From NCBI RefSeq assembly GCF_013307245.1, contig NZ_CP028941.1:930001-994000 (forward strand): a stretch of 64,000 bases of DNA, read 5' to 3'. Under the pieces are notes generated by a model. It had not been told where the DNA came from, searched no databases, and worked only from the letters and a program-made list of their open reading frames with translations. The translations under genes and the position numbers were made by a program. How positions within the stretch are numbered: the stretch's first letter is position 1; every line of letters begins with the position of its first letter. This DNA comes from Polynucleobacter antarcticus. GTDB taxonomy: Bacteria; Pseudomonadota; Gammaproteobacteria; Burkholderiales; Burkholderiaceae. Shown here piece by piece: positions 46,538 through 56,031 of this stretch.

Positions 46538-47314
46538 ATGTTGATTGTCCTCTCTCCTGCTAAATCCTTAGATTACAAAACCCCCGTTCTGGTCAAGTCG
46601 CCCACTCTGCCTGAATTTGTTTCAGAATCCGCCAAACTGATTGCTGATTTGAAGAAATTGGCTCCTCAAGAGGTGGCTGATCTCATGGGTTTATCTGATC
46701 CATTGGCGACCTTAAACGTTGGTCGCTACCGGGATTGGTCTAAGAAATTCACCCTAGAAAACAGTAAACCTGCCATCTACGCCTTTAATGGCGATGTTTA
46801 TGATGGCTTTGACGTAAAGACCCTCAGCACCAAGGCTGTGAATTTTGCCCAAGAACACCTGCGGATCTTGTCGGGCTTATATGGAGCTTTACGACCTTTA
46901 GACCTGATGCAGCCTTATCGCCTAGAAATGGGTACCACTCTTAAAAACTCCAGAGGCAAAGATCTCTATGCTTTTTGGGGTGAGCGCGTTACCGATACCT
47001 TAAAGAAGGTCCTAGAGAAGCAAAAAAAGCCCGTGTTATTAAATCTGGCCTCTGAAGAGTATTTCAAGGTAGTGCAAGCAAAAAACTTAGCGTGCCCAGT
47101 GATCTCTCCAATGTTTCAGGATGCTAAAGACGGTAAGTACAAAATTATTTCTTTTTATGCCAAGCGTGCAAGGGGATTAATGGCACGTTATGTGGTCGAG
47201 AACCAAATCACCGATTCTGCTGATTTAAAGGGCTTTAACCTAGACGGCTATAAGTATGCGGCTGCTGAATCAAAGCCTGATAAACCTGTATTTAGACGTT
47301 CAGAAAGAAAGTAA
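46538..47314 (+). CDS. yaaA: Peroxide stress protein YaaA (DUF328/UPF0246)
   Basis: Starts [16 protein letters not shown] and holds [38 protein letters not shown] and [17 protein letters not shown], all diagnostic. E. coli YaaA lowers free iron and protects DNA from peroxide. Length (258) is normal. The next gene starts ten bases after its stop. Confidence 0.96.
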   Translation: MLIVLSPAKSLDYKTPVLVKSPTLPEFVSESAKLIADLKKLAPQEVADLMGLSDPLATLNVGRYRDWSKKFTLENSKPAIYAFNGDVYDGFDVKTLSTKAVNFAQEHLRILSGLYGALRPLDLMQPYRLEMGTTLKNSRGKDLYAFWGERVTDTLKKVLEKQKKPVLLNLASEEYFKVVQAKNLACPVISPMFQDAKDGKYKIISFYAKRARGLMARYVVENQITDSADLKGFNLDGYKYAAAESKPDKPVFRRSERK

Positions 47315-47324
47315 AAGAGTCGCT

Positions 47325-48536
47325 ATGGCTGTACATCGCACTAAAGCATCACAACGCACCTCACCTGATCTCGAGAAACTCGTAGCCGATGCGATTTCCT
47401 TAGCCGCTTCGGGTAGCCAAATTGAAGATCGATTTTGGGAGGAGCGCTTAAATACGCGCTTAATGCGATTGCTGAAGAGTCAAAACCAAAATGCAATTGA
47501 TGCTGCTCTAGATCAAACGTTTCGCATCAATACTATTGCCTTTGAAGTCTTAGCTGACTCTGCCGAGACCCTAGCAGAATCATTGGTGATGGAGCATGAG
47601 GGCAAAAGCTGGGATGTCTTGTTACTTGCGTTACCGATTGTTGCCCATACCCGGTATCAAATTCCTTCAGGTCCTTTATCCGTCAGTGCCATTGAATCAA
47701 CTGCGCTGGCTTTGCAAGGTGCTATCGCTTCCACCGATGCCCGTTTAGCTATTATTCCTTGGCTGTACAGTATTGATCAAATGCCGCATTCACATTGCCA
47801 AACGCGCTTACTGACGGAAGCTTTGGCAACGGCAGCAATTACTGAGGGTGAAATTAAAATTGAGCTGCGTGATATGACTGAGACCATTGCGGTTTTAGCT
47901 GATCCCCGTTTTATCATTGCTGTGCTTGCTGCACCTTCTGGCATGCCCTTATTTCGCTGGCAGGCTGAACCTCCCACACGTATTGAGCGAGGCATGAGTT
48001 TGATCGGATGGAAGACGGCAATGCAAGATACTGTAGCGAGTTTGCTGCCCGGCTGCGAGTTTGACCTTCTCTTACCGGAGTCCTACTTTACGAACTGTCG
48101 ATTAGCTGACAAACAGGTGCGGCCACTGAGTATGAGAGCTGCAGCAAACTTTTTGGAAAGTACGCTCGGTGTTTTACCCGCAGGGTTATCTTGCGTGGTT
48201 GGTGCGTTTGGTGAAGAGCAGGCCGATGAGTATCGAATTTCATTTAGCTTGAAAGGTTCATCCGAGATTGTCTATGGCGTAATCTGGCCTCTATACGATC
48301 GTGAGACAGTGACAAACGATGCGCTCAACGATCTATCTGAAGATGAAAGTCCGATCAAAAAGATTTGTGATGCTTTGCATGAAGCCGGGGTAGAGGATAT
48401 TTTTCGCCATGCCATGCTGTTTGATCCTGAACTCTGTGATGACTGTGGTGCGCCCTTGTTTCCGGATCGTTCGGGTGAAGCAGTTCATGCTGAATTACCT
48501 GATGATGCACCCACTCAGCAACCCTTATTTCATTGA
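47325..48536 (+). CDS. DUF2863 family protein
   Basis: A cytoplasmic protein of about 403 residues known mainly from Burkholderiales and of unknown function. It has no signal or membrane segment. The C-terminus has two cysteines in ELCDDCGAPLF, and the tail ends PLFH. I chose the ATG at 47325 (MAVHRTKASQ) after AAAAGAG, since longer starts lie within yaaA. It ends before an intrinsic terminator. Likely transcribed with yaaA. Confidence 0.8.
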   Translation: MAVHRTKASQRTSPDLEKLVADAISLAASGSQIEDRFWEERLNTRLMRLLKSQNQNAIDAALDQTFRINTIAFEVLADSAETLAESLVMEHEGKSWDVLLLALPIVAHTRYQIPSGPLSVSAIESTALALQGAIASTDARLAIIPWLYSIDQMPHSHCQTRLLTEALATAAITEGEIKIELRDMTETIAVLADPRFIIAVLAAPSGMPLFRWQAEPPTRIERGMSLIGWKTAMQDTVASLLPGCEFDLLLPESYFTNCRLADKQVRPLSMRAAANFLESTLGVLPAGLSCVVGAFGEEQADEYRISFSLKGSSEIVYGVIWPLYDRETVTNDALNDLSEDESPIKKICDALHEAGVEDIFRHAMLFDPELCDDCGAPLFPDRSGEAVHAELPDDAPTQQPLFH

Positions 48537-48563
48537 GCGAATTGATACGGAATCCAATAAAAT

Positions 48564-48592
48564 AAAAAGCCGAGAACTTCTCGGCTTTTTTA
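48564..48592. terminator. Rho-independent terminator after the DUF2863 gene
   Basis: AAAAAGCCGAGAA, loop CT, TTCTCGGCTTTTTT. The stem is GC-rich and the A and T flanks let it work in both directions between the convergent genes. Confidence 0.88.
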
Positions 48593-48619
48593 TTTCTTAG
48601 CTCAATTTAATTTGCGTAA

Positions 48620-48994
48620 TTAGTTTTGCGTAAAAGGTTCAGTACCAGCAAATAAATGGGGGAGCTTGCCCGTTTTCATTTCAGCTGTTTGGCAAAAATC
48701 TGCCAAACGCGTCCCGGTTTTAATATTGAACAACATTGCCTTGTTTCCCAACACTACAAGATCATGTCCACTAGTTGTGTTTTTATAGCGCAGGCTGCCT
48801 GGCAATGAATTTTCACGGCTTAACTCAAACGTTTTAGATTCCCAAGTGAGGCGAACCTTGTCTGCTGTTCCTGTAGTTTGAAATTGCTTCTTATCAACAC
48901 AAGTCCAAGTTGCTGCTACGTCACTAGCATAAATACTGCTAGCGCTGAAAATACTGATGCCAGTCAGACTGAGGGTGAGCAGGGTTCGCTTCAT
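48620..48994 (-). CDS. Small exported protein, MliC-like (lysozyme-inhibitor fold), tentative
   Basis: Signal peptide (about 1-23, TLSLTGISIFSASSIYA). The mature chain has two cysteines, one near its start (TWTCVDKK) and one near the end (ADFCQT), and a beta-strand-rich middle with TTSGHDLVVLGNKAMLF. The layout recalls MliC/PliC inhibitors of c-type lysozyme, but there is no lipobox and the match is by eye. It follows the mdh gene at eleven bases, so it may be co-transcribed. Confidence 0.55.
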   Translation of the reverse strand: MKRTLLTLSLTGISIFSASSIYASDVAATWTCVDKKQFQTTGTADKVRLTWESKTFELSRENSLPGSLRYKNTTSGHDLVVLGNKAMLFNIKTGTRLADFCQTAEMKTGKLPHLFAGTEPFTQN

Positions 48995-49005
48995 AGTAGT
49001 AATCC

Positions 49006-49995
49006 TTAGGACAGTAAATGTTTAACACCAGCTTGTTCTTCAAGCAATTCATTGAGAGTGTGATTCATGCGTTCACGAGAAAAAGCATCAATCTCTAGGC
49101 CTTCAATCATCTTGTATTCACCATTCTCGCAAACTACTGGAAAGCCATAAATGACTTCAGCAGGAATATCGTATTCACCTTTGGATGGTATACCCATTGT
49201 GACCCATTTGCCATGAGTGCCGAGTACCCAATCATGCATGTGGTCAATGGCCGCATTAGCTGCAGAGGCTGCTGATGATAGGCCGCGGGCTTCGATAATG
49301 GCAGCACCACGCTTACCCACTGTAGGGATAAAAGTATCTTTATTCCATGCCGCATCATTAATACTGTCTTTGACAGACTTACTATCAATAGTTGCGAAAC
49401 GATAGTCTGGATACATGGTTGGGCTGTGGTTACCCCAAACGACCAATTTCTCTATATCTGCAACTGGTTTGCCCAGCTTAGCGGCCAATTGTGACAGTGC
49501 GCGGTTGTGGTCTAAGCGCAGCATGGCAGTGAAATTCTTTGCAGGAATATCTGGGGCAGATTTCATTGCAATGTAGGCGTTGGTATTCGCGGGATTGCCC
49601 ACGACTAATACTTTGACGGTACGTTTAGCAACGGCATTGAGTGCCTTACCTTGGGCTGTAAAAATTTGTGCATTTGCGGAAAGCAAATCTTTACGCTCCA
49701 TGCCAGGGCCACGAGGGCGCGCACCAACCAACAGGGCAATATCAATGTCTTTAAAGGCGGTCATTGGGTCAGAATGGGCGCTCATACCTGCTAATAGCGG
49801 GAAGGCGCAATCATCTAACTCCATCATCACGCCCGCTAATGCTTTTTGGGCTTTTTCATCAGGAATTTCCAGTAACTGGAGGATGACGGACTGATCTTTG
49901 CCTAGCAAATCACCATTGGCGATACGAAAAAGTAGGGAATAACCGATTTGACCGGCTGCGCCGGTTACAGCGACGCGCATTGGGGCTTTTGCCAT
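49006..49995 (-). CDS. mdh: Malate dehydrogenase (NAD-dependent)
   Basis: NAD site [22 protein letters not shown], substrate/catalytic residues in [13 protein letters not shown] and the active histidine in [12 protein letters not shown]. The 329-residue form with the GDLLG and ILQLLEIPD motifs is the cytosolic-type MDH common in betaproteobacteria. It is transcribed away from the GntR gene, with a palindrome in the intergenic space. Confidence 0.97.
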   Translation of the reverse strand: MAKAPMRVAVTGAAGQIGYSLLFRIANGDLLGKDQSVILQLLEIPDEKAQKALAGVMMELDDCAFPLLAGMSAHSDPMTAFKDIDIALLVGARPRGPGMERKDLLSANAQIFTAQGKALNAVAKRTVKVLVVGNPANTNAYIAMKSAPDIPAKNFTAMLRLDHNRALSQLAAKLGKPVADIEKLVVWGNHSPTMYPDYRFATIDSKSVKDSINDAAWNKDTFIPTVGKRGAAIIEARGLSSAASAANAAIDHMHDWVLGTHGKWVTMGIPSKGEYDIPAEVIYGFPVVCENGEYKMIEGLEIDAFSRERMNHTLNELLEEQAGVKHLLS

Positions 49996-50084
49996 TACTA
50001 ATAACTCCAGTTGTGGTTAATTAACGAATTCTTACTCATTATCCATTCAAGAAGATCAACTTTCCATTTACACTGTTGTCCATG

Positions 50085-50096
50085 TCTTATATAAGA
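50085..50096. promoter_or_regulatory. Perfect palindrome between mdh and the GntR gene
   Basis: TCTTATATAAGA, a perfect 12-bp dyad, 90 bases from the mdh start and 43 from the gntR start. Size and symmetry fit a GntR-type operator. A similar sequence was not seen before sdhC or gltA. Confidence 0.55.
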
Positions 50097-50139
50097 TATT
50101 AAATAAGCCTGAATTTTATCTAAAGAAAGCGTTGCTGGA

Positions 50140-50883
50140 GTGAATTTGCCCTTGATATCTGAACCCATTGCTACATTTAGCCCTTTATATGAGCAAATTA
50201 AGGCCATGATTTTGGCGAGTTTACAGTCCTCAGAATGGCTTCCAGGCAGTGTTATCCCCAGTGAAATGGAGCTAGCAGCTCGCTATGCCGTGAGTCAGGG
50301 TACTGTGCGCAAGGCAATTGATGAACTCGCAGCACAAAATCTATTGGTTCGTCGTCAGGGTAAAGGCACTTTTGTCGCCACTCATCAAGAGGATGACTGG
50401 CAATACCGCTTTTTGCGGCTAGAACCAGACTCAGGTGGCCGAATTCATCTAAAAAGCCAATTTCTGGCCTGTGAATCGATTAAAGCAGATTTATCTGTTG
50501 CAAAACTGTTGAAATTAAAGATGGGAGACCCCGTGATTCGTATTGAGCGGACCCAGAGTACTGCCCGAAAGCCAATCGTATTTGAGGAGATCTGGCTACC
50601 AGAGACCCGTTTTATAGGACTGACCTTGTCCTCGCTCAACGCCTGGCCAGGCCCGATGTATGGTTTTTACGAGGCTACCTACGCTACCCATATGGTGCGC
50701 GCTGAAGAGAAGATTAAGGCAATTTTGGCTGACCAAGTGCTCTCGAGCCATTTGCAACTTCCTTTAAGCGCTGCTTTGCTATCCGTTGAGCGGGTTGCTT
50801 TTACCTATGGGAATAAGCCCGTAGAGGTACGGCATGCTCGATATGACACCTCTGAACAGCATTATGAAAACAAATTGAACTAG
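50140..50883 (+). CDS. GntR/HutC family transcriptional regulator
   Basis: An N-terminal winged helix (LPGSVIPSEMELAARYAVSQ, TVRKAIDELAAQNLLVRRQGKGTFVA) and a UTRA effector domain (about 95-240). Position between mdh and the sdh-gltA genes suggests it controls the TCA genes in response to a metabolite, as is typical of this location in Burkholderiales. The start is uncertain: GTG 50140, or TTG at 50146, which is better spaced from the TGGAG sequence. Confidence 0.9.
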   Translation: MNLPLISEPIATFSPLYEQIKAMILASLQSSEWLPGSVIPSEMELAARYAVSQGTVRKAIDELAAQNLLVRRQGKGTFVATHQEDDWQYRFLRLEPDSGGRIHLKSQFLACESIKADLSVAKLLKLKMGDPVIRIERTQSTARKPIVFEEIWLPETRFIGLTLSSLNAWPGPMYGFYEATYATHMVRAEEKIKAILADQVLSSHLQLPLSAALLSVERVAFTYGNKPVEVRHARYDTSEQHYENKLN

Positions 50884-50985
50884 TGGAATCTAAGCCAAGC
50901 AGTACACTTATAGCTGCCATATAAATAAGCAATACCCCCTTTAAACACCTAAAAAAACTATTTATCCTTCCGTTTCCAATAGAAT

Positions 50986-50998
50986 GTTGCAATACAAC
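50986..50998. promoter_or_regulatory. Short dyad next to the probable sdhC promoter
   Basis: GTTG-CAATA-CAAC, directly after TAGAAT (50980-50985), which could be a -10. Its place just downstream of the -10 suits a repressor site. It differs from the mdh-gntR palindrome. The evidence is weak. Confidence 0.35.
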
Positions 50999-51036
50999 AA
51001 AACATCCCTGAACCTCCACAATAGAGAAAATCGCAC

Positions 51037-51456
51037 ATGGTTGATTCACAGCAAAAAGTAAAAAGCCCTAAGCCGGTTTACCGCAATATTGGCTTGGCGC
51101 AGTTAATTAAATATCGCCTTCCTTGGGCGGGTAAGGTATCCATCCTCCACCGTATCAGTGGCGCAGCACTTTTCTTAATGTTGCCATTTTTGCTGTATCT
51201 GTTCGATCAAAGCTTGGCATCAGAACTCAGTTACCAAAAATTTCAGGCGCTAACCGGTAACGTATTAGTCAAAATCATCTGCCTTGGCCTTATTTGGTCT
51301 TTCTTGCACCACTTTTGCGCTGGGATTCGTTATCTCTTACTAGATATGGATATTGGGGTGGAAAAATTAGATGCCAATCGCTCAGCGATCATCGTTTTTT
51401 CATTGGGATTGGCCCTGACCGCGATTGTGGGTCTTAAATTATTCGGCTTGTTTTAA
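51037..51456 (+). CDS. sdhC: Succinate dehydrogenase cytochrome b556 subunit
   Basis: Three membrane helices with the conserved HRISGAALFLMLPFLLYLF and the haem-ligand histidine region FLHHFCAGIRYLLLDM. Together with SdhD it anchors the flavoprotein and iron-sulfur subunits and binds ubiquinone. First gene of the sdhCDAB operon. The N-terminal NIGLAQLIKYRLPWAGKVSI is typical for betaproteobacteria. Confidence 0.95.
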   Translation: MVDSQQKVKSPKPVYRNIGLAQLIKYRLPWAGKVSILHRISGAALFLMLPFLLYLFDQSLASELSYQKFQALTGNVLVKIICLGLIWSFLHHFCAGIRYLLLDMDIGVEKLDANRSAIIVFSLGLALTAIVGLKLFGLF

Positions 51457-51480
51457 GCGCTCTTAGGTTAAGGAAAACAT

Positions 51481-51846
51481 ATGTCTCAATATCAAATCGG
51501 ACCAAAGCGTCTAGTAGTAGGTGCACATTACGGCCTTAAAGAGTGGATTATTCAACGCGCAACTGCAGTAGTGATGGTTGTGTTTACGATTGTTTTACTG
51601 GCTGATTATTTAATTAGCGGTAGTGCAACGTATGAAGGTTGGGCTGGCTTATTTAGCAATCAGCTCATGAAGTTGCTGACAATGCTCGCTTTTATCAGTC
51701 TGTTTTATCACGCCTGGATTGGTATCCGTGATATCTGGATGGATTACATCAAACCTGTCAGTATCCGTTTAACACTTCAAGTATTAACCGTTTTATATCT
51801 CGTAGCCTGCGCGGCTTATGCCATTCAAATTTTGTGGAAAGTGTAA
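51481..51846 (+). CDS. sdhD: Succinate dehydrogenase hydrophobic anchor subunit
   Basis: Three membrane helices, with RATAVVMVVFTIVLLADYL, LFYHAWIGIRDIWMDY (haem-ligand histidine and quinone-site residues) and a final hydrophobic segment. It lies 24 bases after sdhC and four bases before the sdhA ATG. Confidence 0.93.
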   Translation: MSQYQIGPKRLVVGAHYGLKEWIIQRATAVVMVVFTIVLLADYLISGSATYEGWAGLFSNQLMKLLTMLAFISLFYHAWIGIRDIWMDYIKPVSIRLTLQVLTVLYLVACAAYAIQILWKV

Positions 51847-51850
51847 TTCG

Positions 51851-53629
51851 ATGACCGCGATTAAAAAAGTGTTACCACGCCGTCGTTTTGACGCAGTAAT
51901 TATTGGTGCAGGTGGTTCAGGTATGCGTGCTTCTTTGCAGTTAGCAGAGGCTGGTCTGAATGTTGCAGTGTTAACTAAAGTGTTTCCAACGCGTTCACAC
52001 ACCGTGGCTGCGCAAGGTGGTATTGGTGCTGCACTAGGTAATATGAGTGAGGATAACTGGCACTATCATTTTTATGACACCATCAAAGGTTCTGATTGGT
52101 TGGGTGATCAGGACGTGATTGAGTTTATGTGTCGTGAAGCACCTAAAGTAGTTTATGAGTTAGAACACTTTGGTATGCCTTTTGACCGCAACCCTGATGG
52201 CACTATTTATCAGCGGCCATTTGGTGGGCACACTGCAAATTATGGTGAGAAACCAGTACAACGTGCTTGTGCAGCTGCAGACCGTACCGGTCATGCAATG
52301 TTGCACACCTTATATCAACGCAACGTGCGCTCTAAGACCAACTTTTTTGTTGAGTGGTTAGCTTTAGATTTAATACGGGATGATGCTGGTGATGTCGTGG
52401 GTGTGACTGCACTCGAGATGGAAACGGGTGAAATTTATATTCTGGAAGCGAAGGTAGTAATGTTAGCTACCGGAGGTGCGGGTCGTATTTGGGACGCTTC
52501 CACAAATGCCTTTATTAATACTGGTGACGGTATGGGTCTTGCGGCCCGCGCAGATATTCCTTTAGAAGATATGGAGTTCTGGCAATTCCATCCTACGGGG
52601 GTTGCTGGTGCCGGTGTATTGCTCACCGAAGGTTGTCGTGGAGAAGGCGCCATTTTGCGCAATAAAGATGGTGAACGCTTCATGGAGCGTTATGCGCCAA
52701 CCTATAAGGATTTGGCTCCACGAGATTTTATTTCTCGTTGCATGGATCAAGAGATTAAAGAAGGGCGCGGATGCGGCCCTAACGGCGACTATGTCGTATT
52801 AGATTTAACGCACATTGGTGCCGAGACCATCATGAAGCGTCTGCCATCGGTATATGAGATTGGTATCAACTTTGCCAACGTTGATGTGACCAAGGAACCT
52901 ATTCCAGTCGTGCCGACAATTCACTATCAGATGGGCGGTATTCCAACTAACATCAATGGTCAAGTAGTAGTGCCTGCGAATGGTAAACACAATGAGATCG
53001 TCAATGGTCTGTATGCCATTGGTGAGTGCTCTTGCGTATCTGTTCACGGAGCGAATCGTTTAGGTACCAATTCTTTATTAGATTTATTGGTATTTGGACG
53101 TGCTGCAGGTAACCACATTGTTGGCTTGAACTTAAAGCAGCGTGAATTTAAAGCCCTGCCTGCAAACGCTGGTGAGAAAACCCTAGAACGAGTAGCGCAG
53201 TTGGATAACTCCACCTCTGGTGAGTATGCACAAGATGTTGCTAACGATATCCGTAAGACGATGCAAAAATATGCGGGCGTATTCCGCAATCAAGAGTTGA
53301 TGGATGAAGGCGTTCGCCAAATGGCAAAGTTAACGGAGCGCGCTAAACATTTGTGGCTGAAAGATAAATCCTCAATTTTTAACACCGCACGCATCGAAGC
53401 TCTAGAAGTGGCTAATTTGATAGAGACTGCAAATGCAACGATGATCTCCGCAGCAGCGCGTAAGGAAAGTCGTGGAGCACATTCGCACAATGATCATCAG
53501 ACGCGCGATGACGCCAATTGGATGAAGCACACACTTTGGTATAGCGAAGACAATCGCTTAGATTACAAGCCAGTGCAATTAAAGCCATTGACAGTCGATT
53601 CCTTCCCTCCTAAAGAACGTACCTTCTAA
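51851..53629 (+). CDS. sdhA: Succinate dehydrogenase flavoprotein subunit
   Basis: FAD site FDAVIIGAGGSGMRASLQLAEAG, the FAD-linking histidine in KVFPTRSHTVAAQGG, substrate site FHPTGVAGAGVLLTEGCRGEG and the catalytic arginine region in SVHGANRLGTNSLLDL. The C-terminal region ends in PKERTF. I chose the ATG at 51851 (MTAIKKVLPRRRFD), four bases after the sdhD stop; the frame extends upstream into sdhD but without support. Confidence 0.98.
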   Translation: MTAIKKVLPRRRFDAVIIGAGGSGMRASLQLAEAGLNVAVLTKVFPTRSHTVAAQGGIGAALGNMSEDNWHYHFYDTIKGSDWLGDQDVIEFMCREAPKVVYELEHFGMPFDRNPDGTIYQRPFGGHTANYGEKPVQRACAAADRTGHAMLHTLYQRNVRSKTNFFVEWLALDLIRDDAGDVVGVTALEMETGEIYILEAKVVMLATGGAGRIWDASTNAFINTGDGMGLAARADIPLEDMEFWQFHPTGVAGAGVLLTEGCRGEGAILRNKDGERFMERYAPTYKDLAPRDFISRCMDQEIKEGRGCGPNGDYVVLDLTHIGAETIMKRLPSVYEIGINFANVDVTKEPIPVVPTIHYQMGGIPTNINGQVVVPANGKHNEIVNGLYAIGECSCVSVHGANRLGTNSLLDLLVFGRAAGNHIVGLNLKQREFKALPANAGEKTLERVAQLDNSTSGEYAQDVANDIRKTMQKYAGVFRNQELMDEGVRQMAKLTERAKHLWLKDKSSIFNTARIEALEVANLIETANATMISAAARKESRGAHSHNDHQTRDDANWMKHTLWYSEDNRLDYKPVQLKPLTVDSFPPKERTF

Positions 53630-53647
53630 ACGAAGAGAGATAAAAAA

Positions 53648-54352
53648 ATGAGTGATATTCGTGTATTTGAAATTTATCGTTACGATCCTGATGTTGATGC
53701 CGCACCACGTATGGAGCGTTATGAATTAGAGCTCACCGGTGAGCGTATGTTGCTGGATGCCTTGATTTCTTTAAAGAAGCAAGATGAATCGATTACCTAC
53801 CGTCGCTCATGCCGCGAAGGGGTTTGTGGTTCAGACGCTATGAATATCAATGGCAAAAATGGTTTAGCTTGCTTAACCAATATGCTAACTTTGCCTAAGG
53901 TCATTACATTACGACCATTGCCTGGATTGCCGGTAGTGCGCGACTTAATTGTCGACATGACTCTGTTCTTCAAACAATACCTCTCTATCAAGCCATATTT
54001 GGTGAACGACAATCCCGCTCCTGAAAAAGAGCGCCTCCAAAGTCCGGAGGAGCGCGAAGAGCTCAATGGTTTGTATGAGTGCATTCTCTGCGCATCCTGT
54101 TCAACAGCATGCCCATCCTTTTGGTGGAATCCGGATAAGTTTGTTGGCCCCGCTGGACTCCTGCAAGCGTATCGTTTTATTGCCGATAGTCGTGATGAAG
54201 AAACAGCCCAGCGCCTTGATAACTTAGAAGATCCGTATCGCCTGTTCCGTTGTCATACCATTATGAATTGCGTAGATGTATGTCCGAAGCATCTCAACCC
54301 CACTAAGGCAATTGGTAAGATAAAAGAATTGATGGTTCGCAGAGCAGTATGA
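53648..54352 (+). CDS. sdhB: Succinate dehydrogenase iron-sulfur subunit
   Basis: Three cluster motifs in order: CREGVCGSDAM with NGLAC for the [2Fe-2S], CILCASCSTACP for the [4Fe-4S], and CHTIMNCVDVCPKHLNP for the [3Fe-4S]. The product links FAD in SdhA to quinone in the membrane. The stop overlaps the sdhE start by four bases (ATGA). Confidence 0.98.
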   Translation: MSDIRVFEIYRYDPDVDAAPRMERYELELTGERMLLDALISLKKQDESITYRRSCREGVCGSDAMNINGKNGLACLTNMLTLPKVITLRPLPGLPVVRDLIVDMTLFFKQYLSIKPYLVNDNPAPEKERLQSPEEREELNGLYECILCASCSTACPSFWWNPDKFVGPAGLLQAYRFIADSRDEETAQRLDNLEDPYRLFRCHTIMNCVDVCPKHLNPTKAIGKIKELMVRRAV

Positions 54353-54618
54353 CCCTGTCTAATGCGGAGTTATATCGCTTAAAAAGTGATGCTCGAAGAG
54401 GCTTGCTAGAGAACGATTTAATTCTTCAGCGTTTTTTTGCTCGTTATGGCGCTCAATTAAGTGCAGAAGATGGAAAAGTATTAAGCCAGTTACTTGCTTT
54501 AGAAGACAATGATTTGATGGATTTACTGATTGGGCGTAAAGATTCTCTTCCCGCATGTGAGAATGAGGCAAAGATAGACTCTTTTAAGGTAGTGTTAAAT
54601 AAGTTGAGAGAAAAGTAA
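54349..54618 (+). CDS. sdhE: Succinate dehydrogenase assembly factor SdhE (FAD assembly)
   Basis: An 89-residue SdhE/Sdh5 protein with the conserved RRGLLENDLILQRFF and a small acidic helical bundle. It helps attach FAD to SdhA. Overlaps the sdhB stop by four bases, a typical betaproteobacterial layout. Confidence 0.92.
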   Translation: MTLSNAELYRLKSDARRGLLENDLILQRFFARYGAQLSAEDGKVLSQLLALEDNDLMDLLIGRKDSLPACENEAKIDSFKVVLNKLREK

Positions 54619-54699
54619 TGCGAGCTTTTGGTGCACCGGCAATCTAGTTGTGTATGTAATAGTGTAATTATTGTAAATTTGAATGACTAAGGATGAGAA

Positions 54700-56013
54700 A
54701 TGATTGAATCGGATATCAAGGCTAAATTATCGTTTTCAGACGGTACTCCCGATATTGAGTTGCCGATTTATAAAGGTACAGTTGGTCCTGATGTGATCGA
54801 TATTCGCAAGCTCTATGGTCAAACTGGCAAGTTCACTTATGACTCAGGCTTTTTATCGACTGCATCTTGCAATAGCAAGATTACCTATATTGATGGCGAC
54901 AAAGGCGAGCTACTGTATCGCGGTTACCCGATTGAGGATTTAGCCAACAACTGTGACTTCCTGGAAGTATGTTTTTTGCTAATTAATGGCAGTTTGCCTA
55001 ATGCGAAGCAGAAAAAAGACTTTGAAGAGCTGGTGATTCATCACACGATGGTGCATGAGCAAATGCAATTTTTCTTGCGCGGTTTCCGTCGTGACGCTCA
55101 TCCTATGTCTGTATTAACAGGCTTGGTTGGCGCGATGGCAGCTTTCTATCATGATGCAATAGATTATGCGCAGCCAAAGGCTCGTGAAATTGCTCAGATT
55201 CGATTGATTGCAAAGATGCCGACCTTAGTGGCAATGGCATACAAATATTCAATTGGTCAGCCATTTGTTTATCCAAACAATTCTTTATCGTATACAGCGA
55301 ACTTCATGCGTATGATGTTCGCTAATCCGTGTGAAGAGTACAAGATTAATCCGGTATTAGTACGTGCATTGGATCGTATTTTTATTCTCCATGCTGACCA
55401 TGAGCAGAATGCATCCACATCGACGGTACGTCTTTGCGGTTCGTCTGGTACAAATCCATTTGCCGCCATCTCTGCTGGCATTGCTTGTCTATGGGGTGCT
55501 GCACATGGCGGTGCAAACGAAGCTTGCTTACAAATGCTTGAGGATATTCAGGCTAATGGTGGCGTTGAAAAAATTGGTGAATTTATAACCCAGGTTAAAG
55601 ATAAAAACTCTAGTGTTCGCTTAATGGGTTTTGGTCATCGTGTATATAAAAACTTTGACCCCCGCGCTAAATTGATGCGCGAAACGTGTTATGAAGTTTT
55701 AAAGGAAATGGGTCTTGAGAATGATCCATTGTTTAAATTAGCGATGACGTTAGAAAAGATTGCGCTGGAAGATGAGTATTTTGTCAGCCGTAAGTTGTAT
55801 CCGAACGTCGATTTCTATTCAGGTATTGTGCAGCGTGCCTTAGGCATTCCTACTGAAATGTTTACCTGTATCTTTGCTTTGGCTAGAACAGTGGGTTGGA
55901 TTGCTCAATGGGAAGAAATGATTACTGATCCAGAGTATAAGATTGGCCGTCCACGTCAACTTTATGTTGGAGAGACTACACGTAAAGTTCCCAACTTGAG
56001 CGATCGTAAATAA
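54700..56013 (+). CDS. gltA: Citrate synthase (type II, hexameric)
   Basis: N-terminal beta domain typical of the allosteric type ([20 protein letters not shown]), catalytic histidines and aspartate in [24 protein letters not shown] and [14 protein letters not shown], with PNVDFYSG and RPRQLY at the C-terminus. Size 437 is normal. It begins 81 bases after sdhE, so it may be read from the sdh transcript or from its own weak promoter. Confidence 0.97.
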   Translation: MIESDIKAKLSFSDGTPDIELPIYKGTVGPDVIDIRKLYGQTGKFTYDSGFLSTASCNSKITYIDGDKGELLYRGYPIEDLANNCDFLEVCFLLINGSLPNAKQKKDFEELVIHHTMVHEQMQFFLRGFRRDAHPMSVLTGLVGAMAAFYHDAIDYAQPKAREIAQIRLIAKMPTLVAMAYKYSIGQPFVYPNNSLSYTANFMRMMFANPCEEYKINPVLVRALDRIFILHADHEQNASTSTVRLCGSSGTNPFAAISAGIACLWGAAHGGANEACLQMLEDIQANGGVEKIGEFITQVKDKNSSVRLMGFGHRVYKNFDPRAKLMRETCYEVLKEMGLENDPLFKLAMTLEKIALEDEYFVSRKLYPNVDFYSGIVQRALGIPTEMFTCIFALARTVGWIAQWEEMITDPEYKIGRPRQLYVGETTRKVPNLSDRK

Positions 56014-56031
56014 GGCTATCAAAGGACTTCT

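Noticed and set aside
54619..54699. Separate gltA promoter
   Set aside because: Only a poor match (TTGTGT with no good -10 at the right spacing); gltA may be read from sdh.
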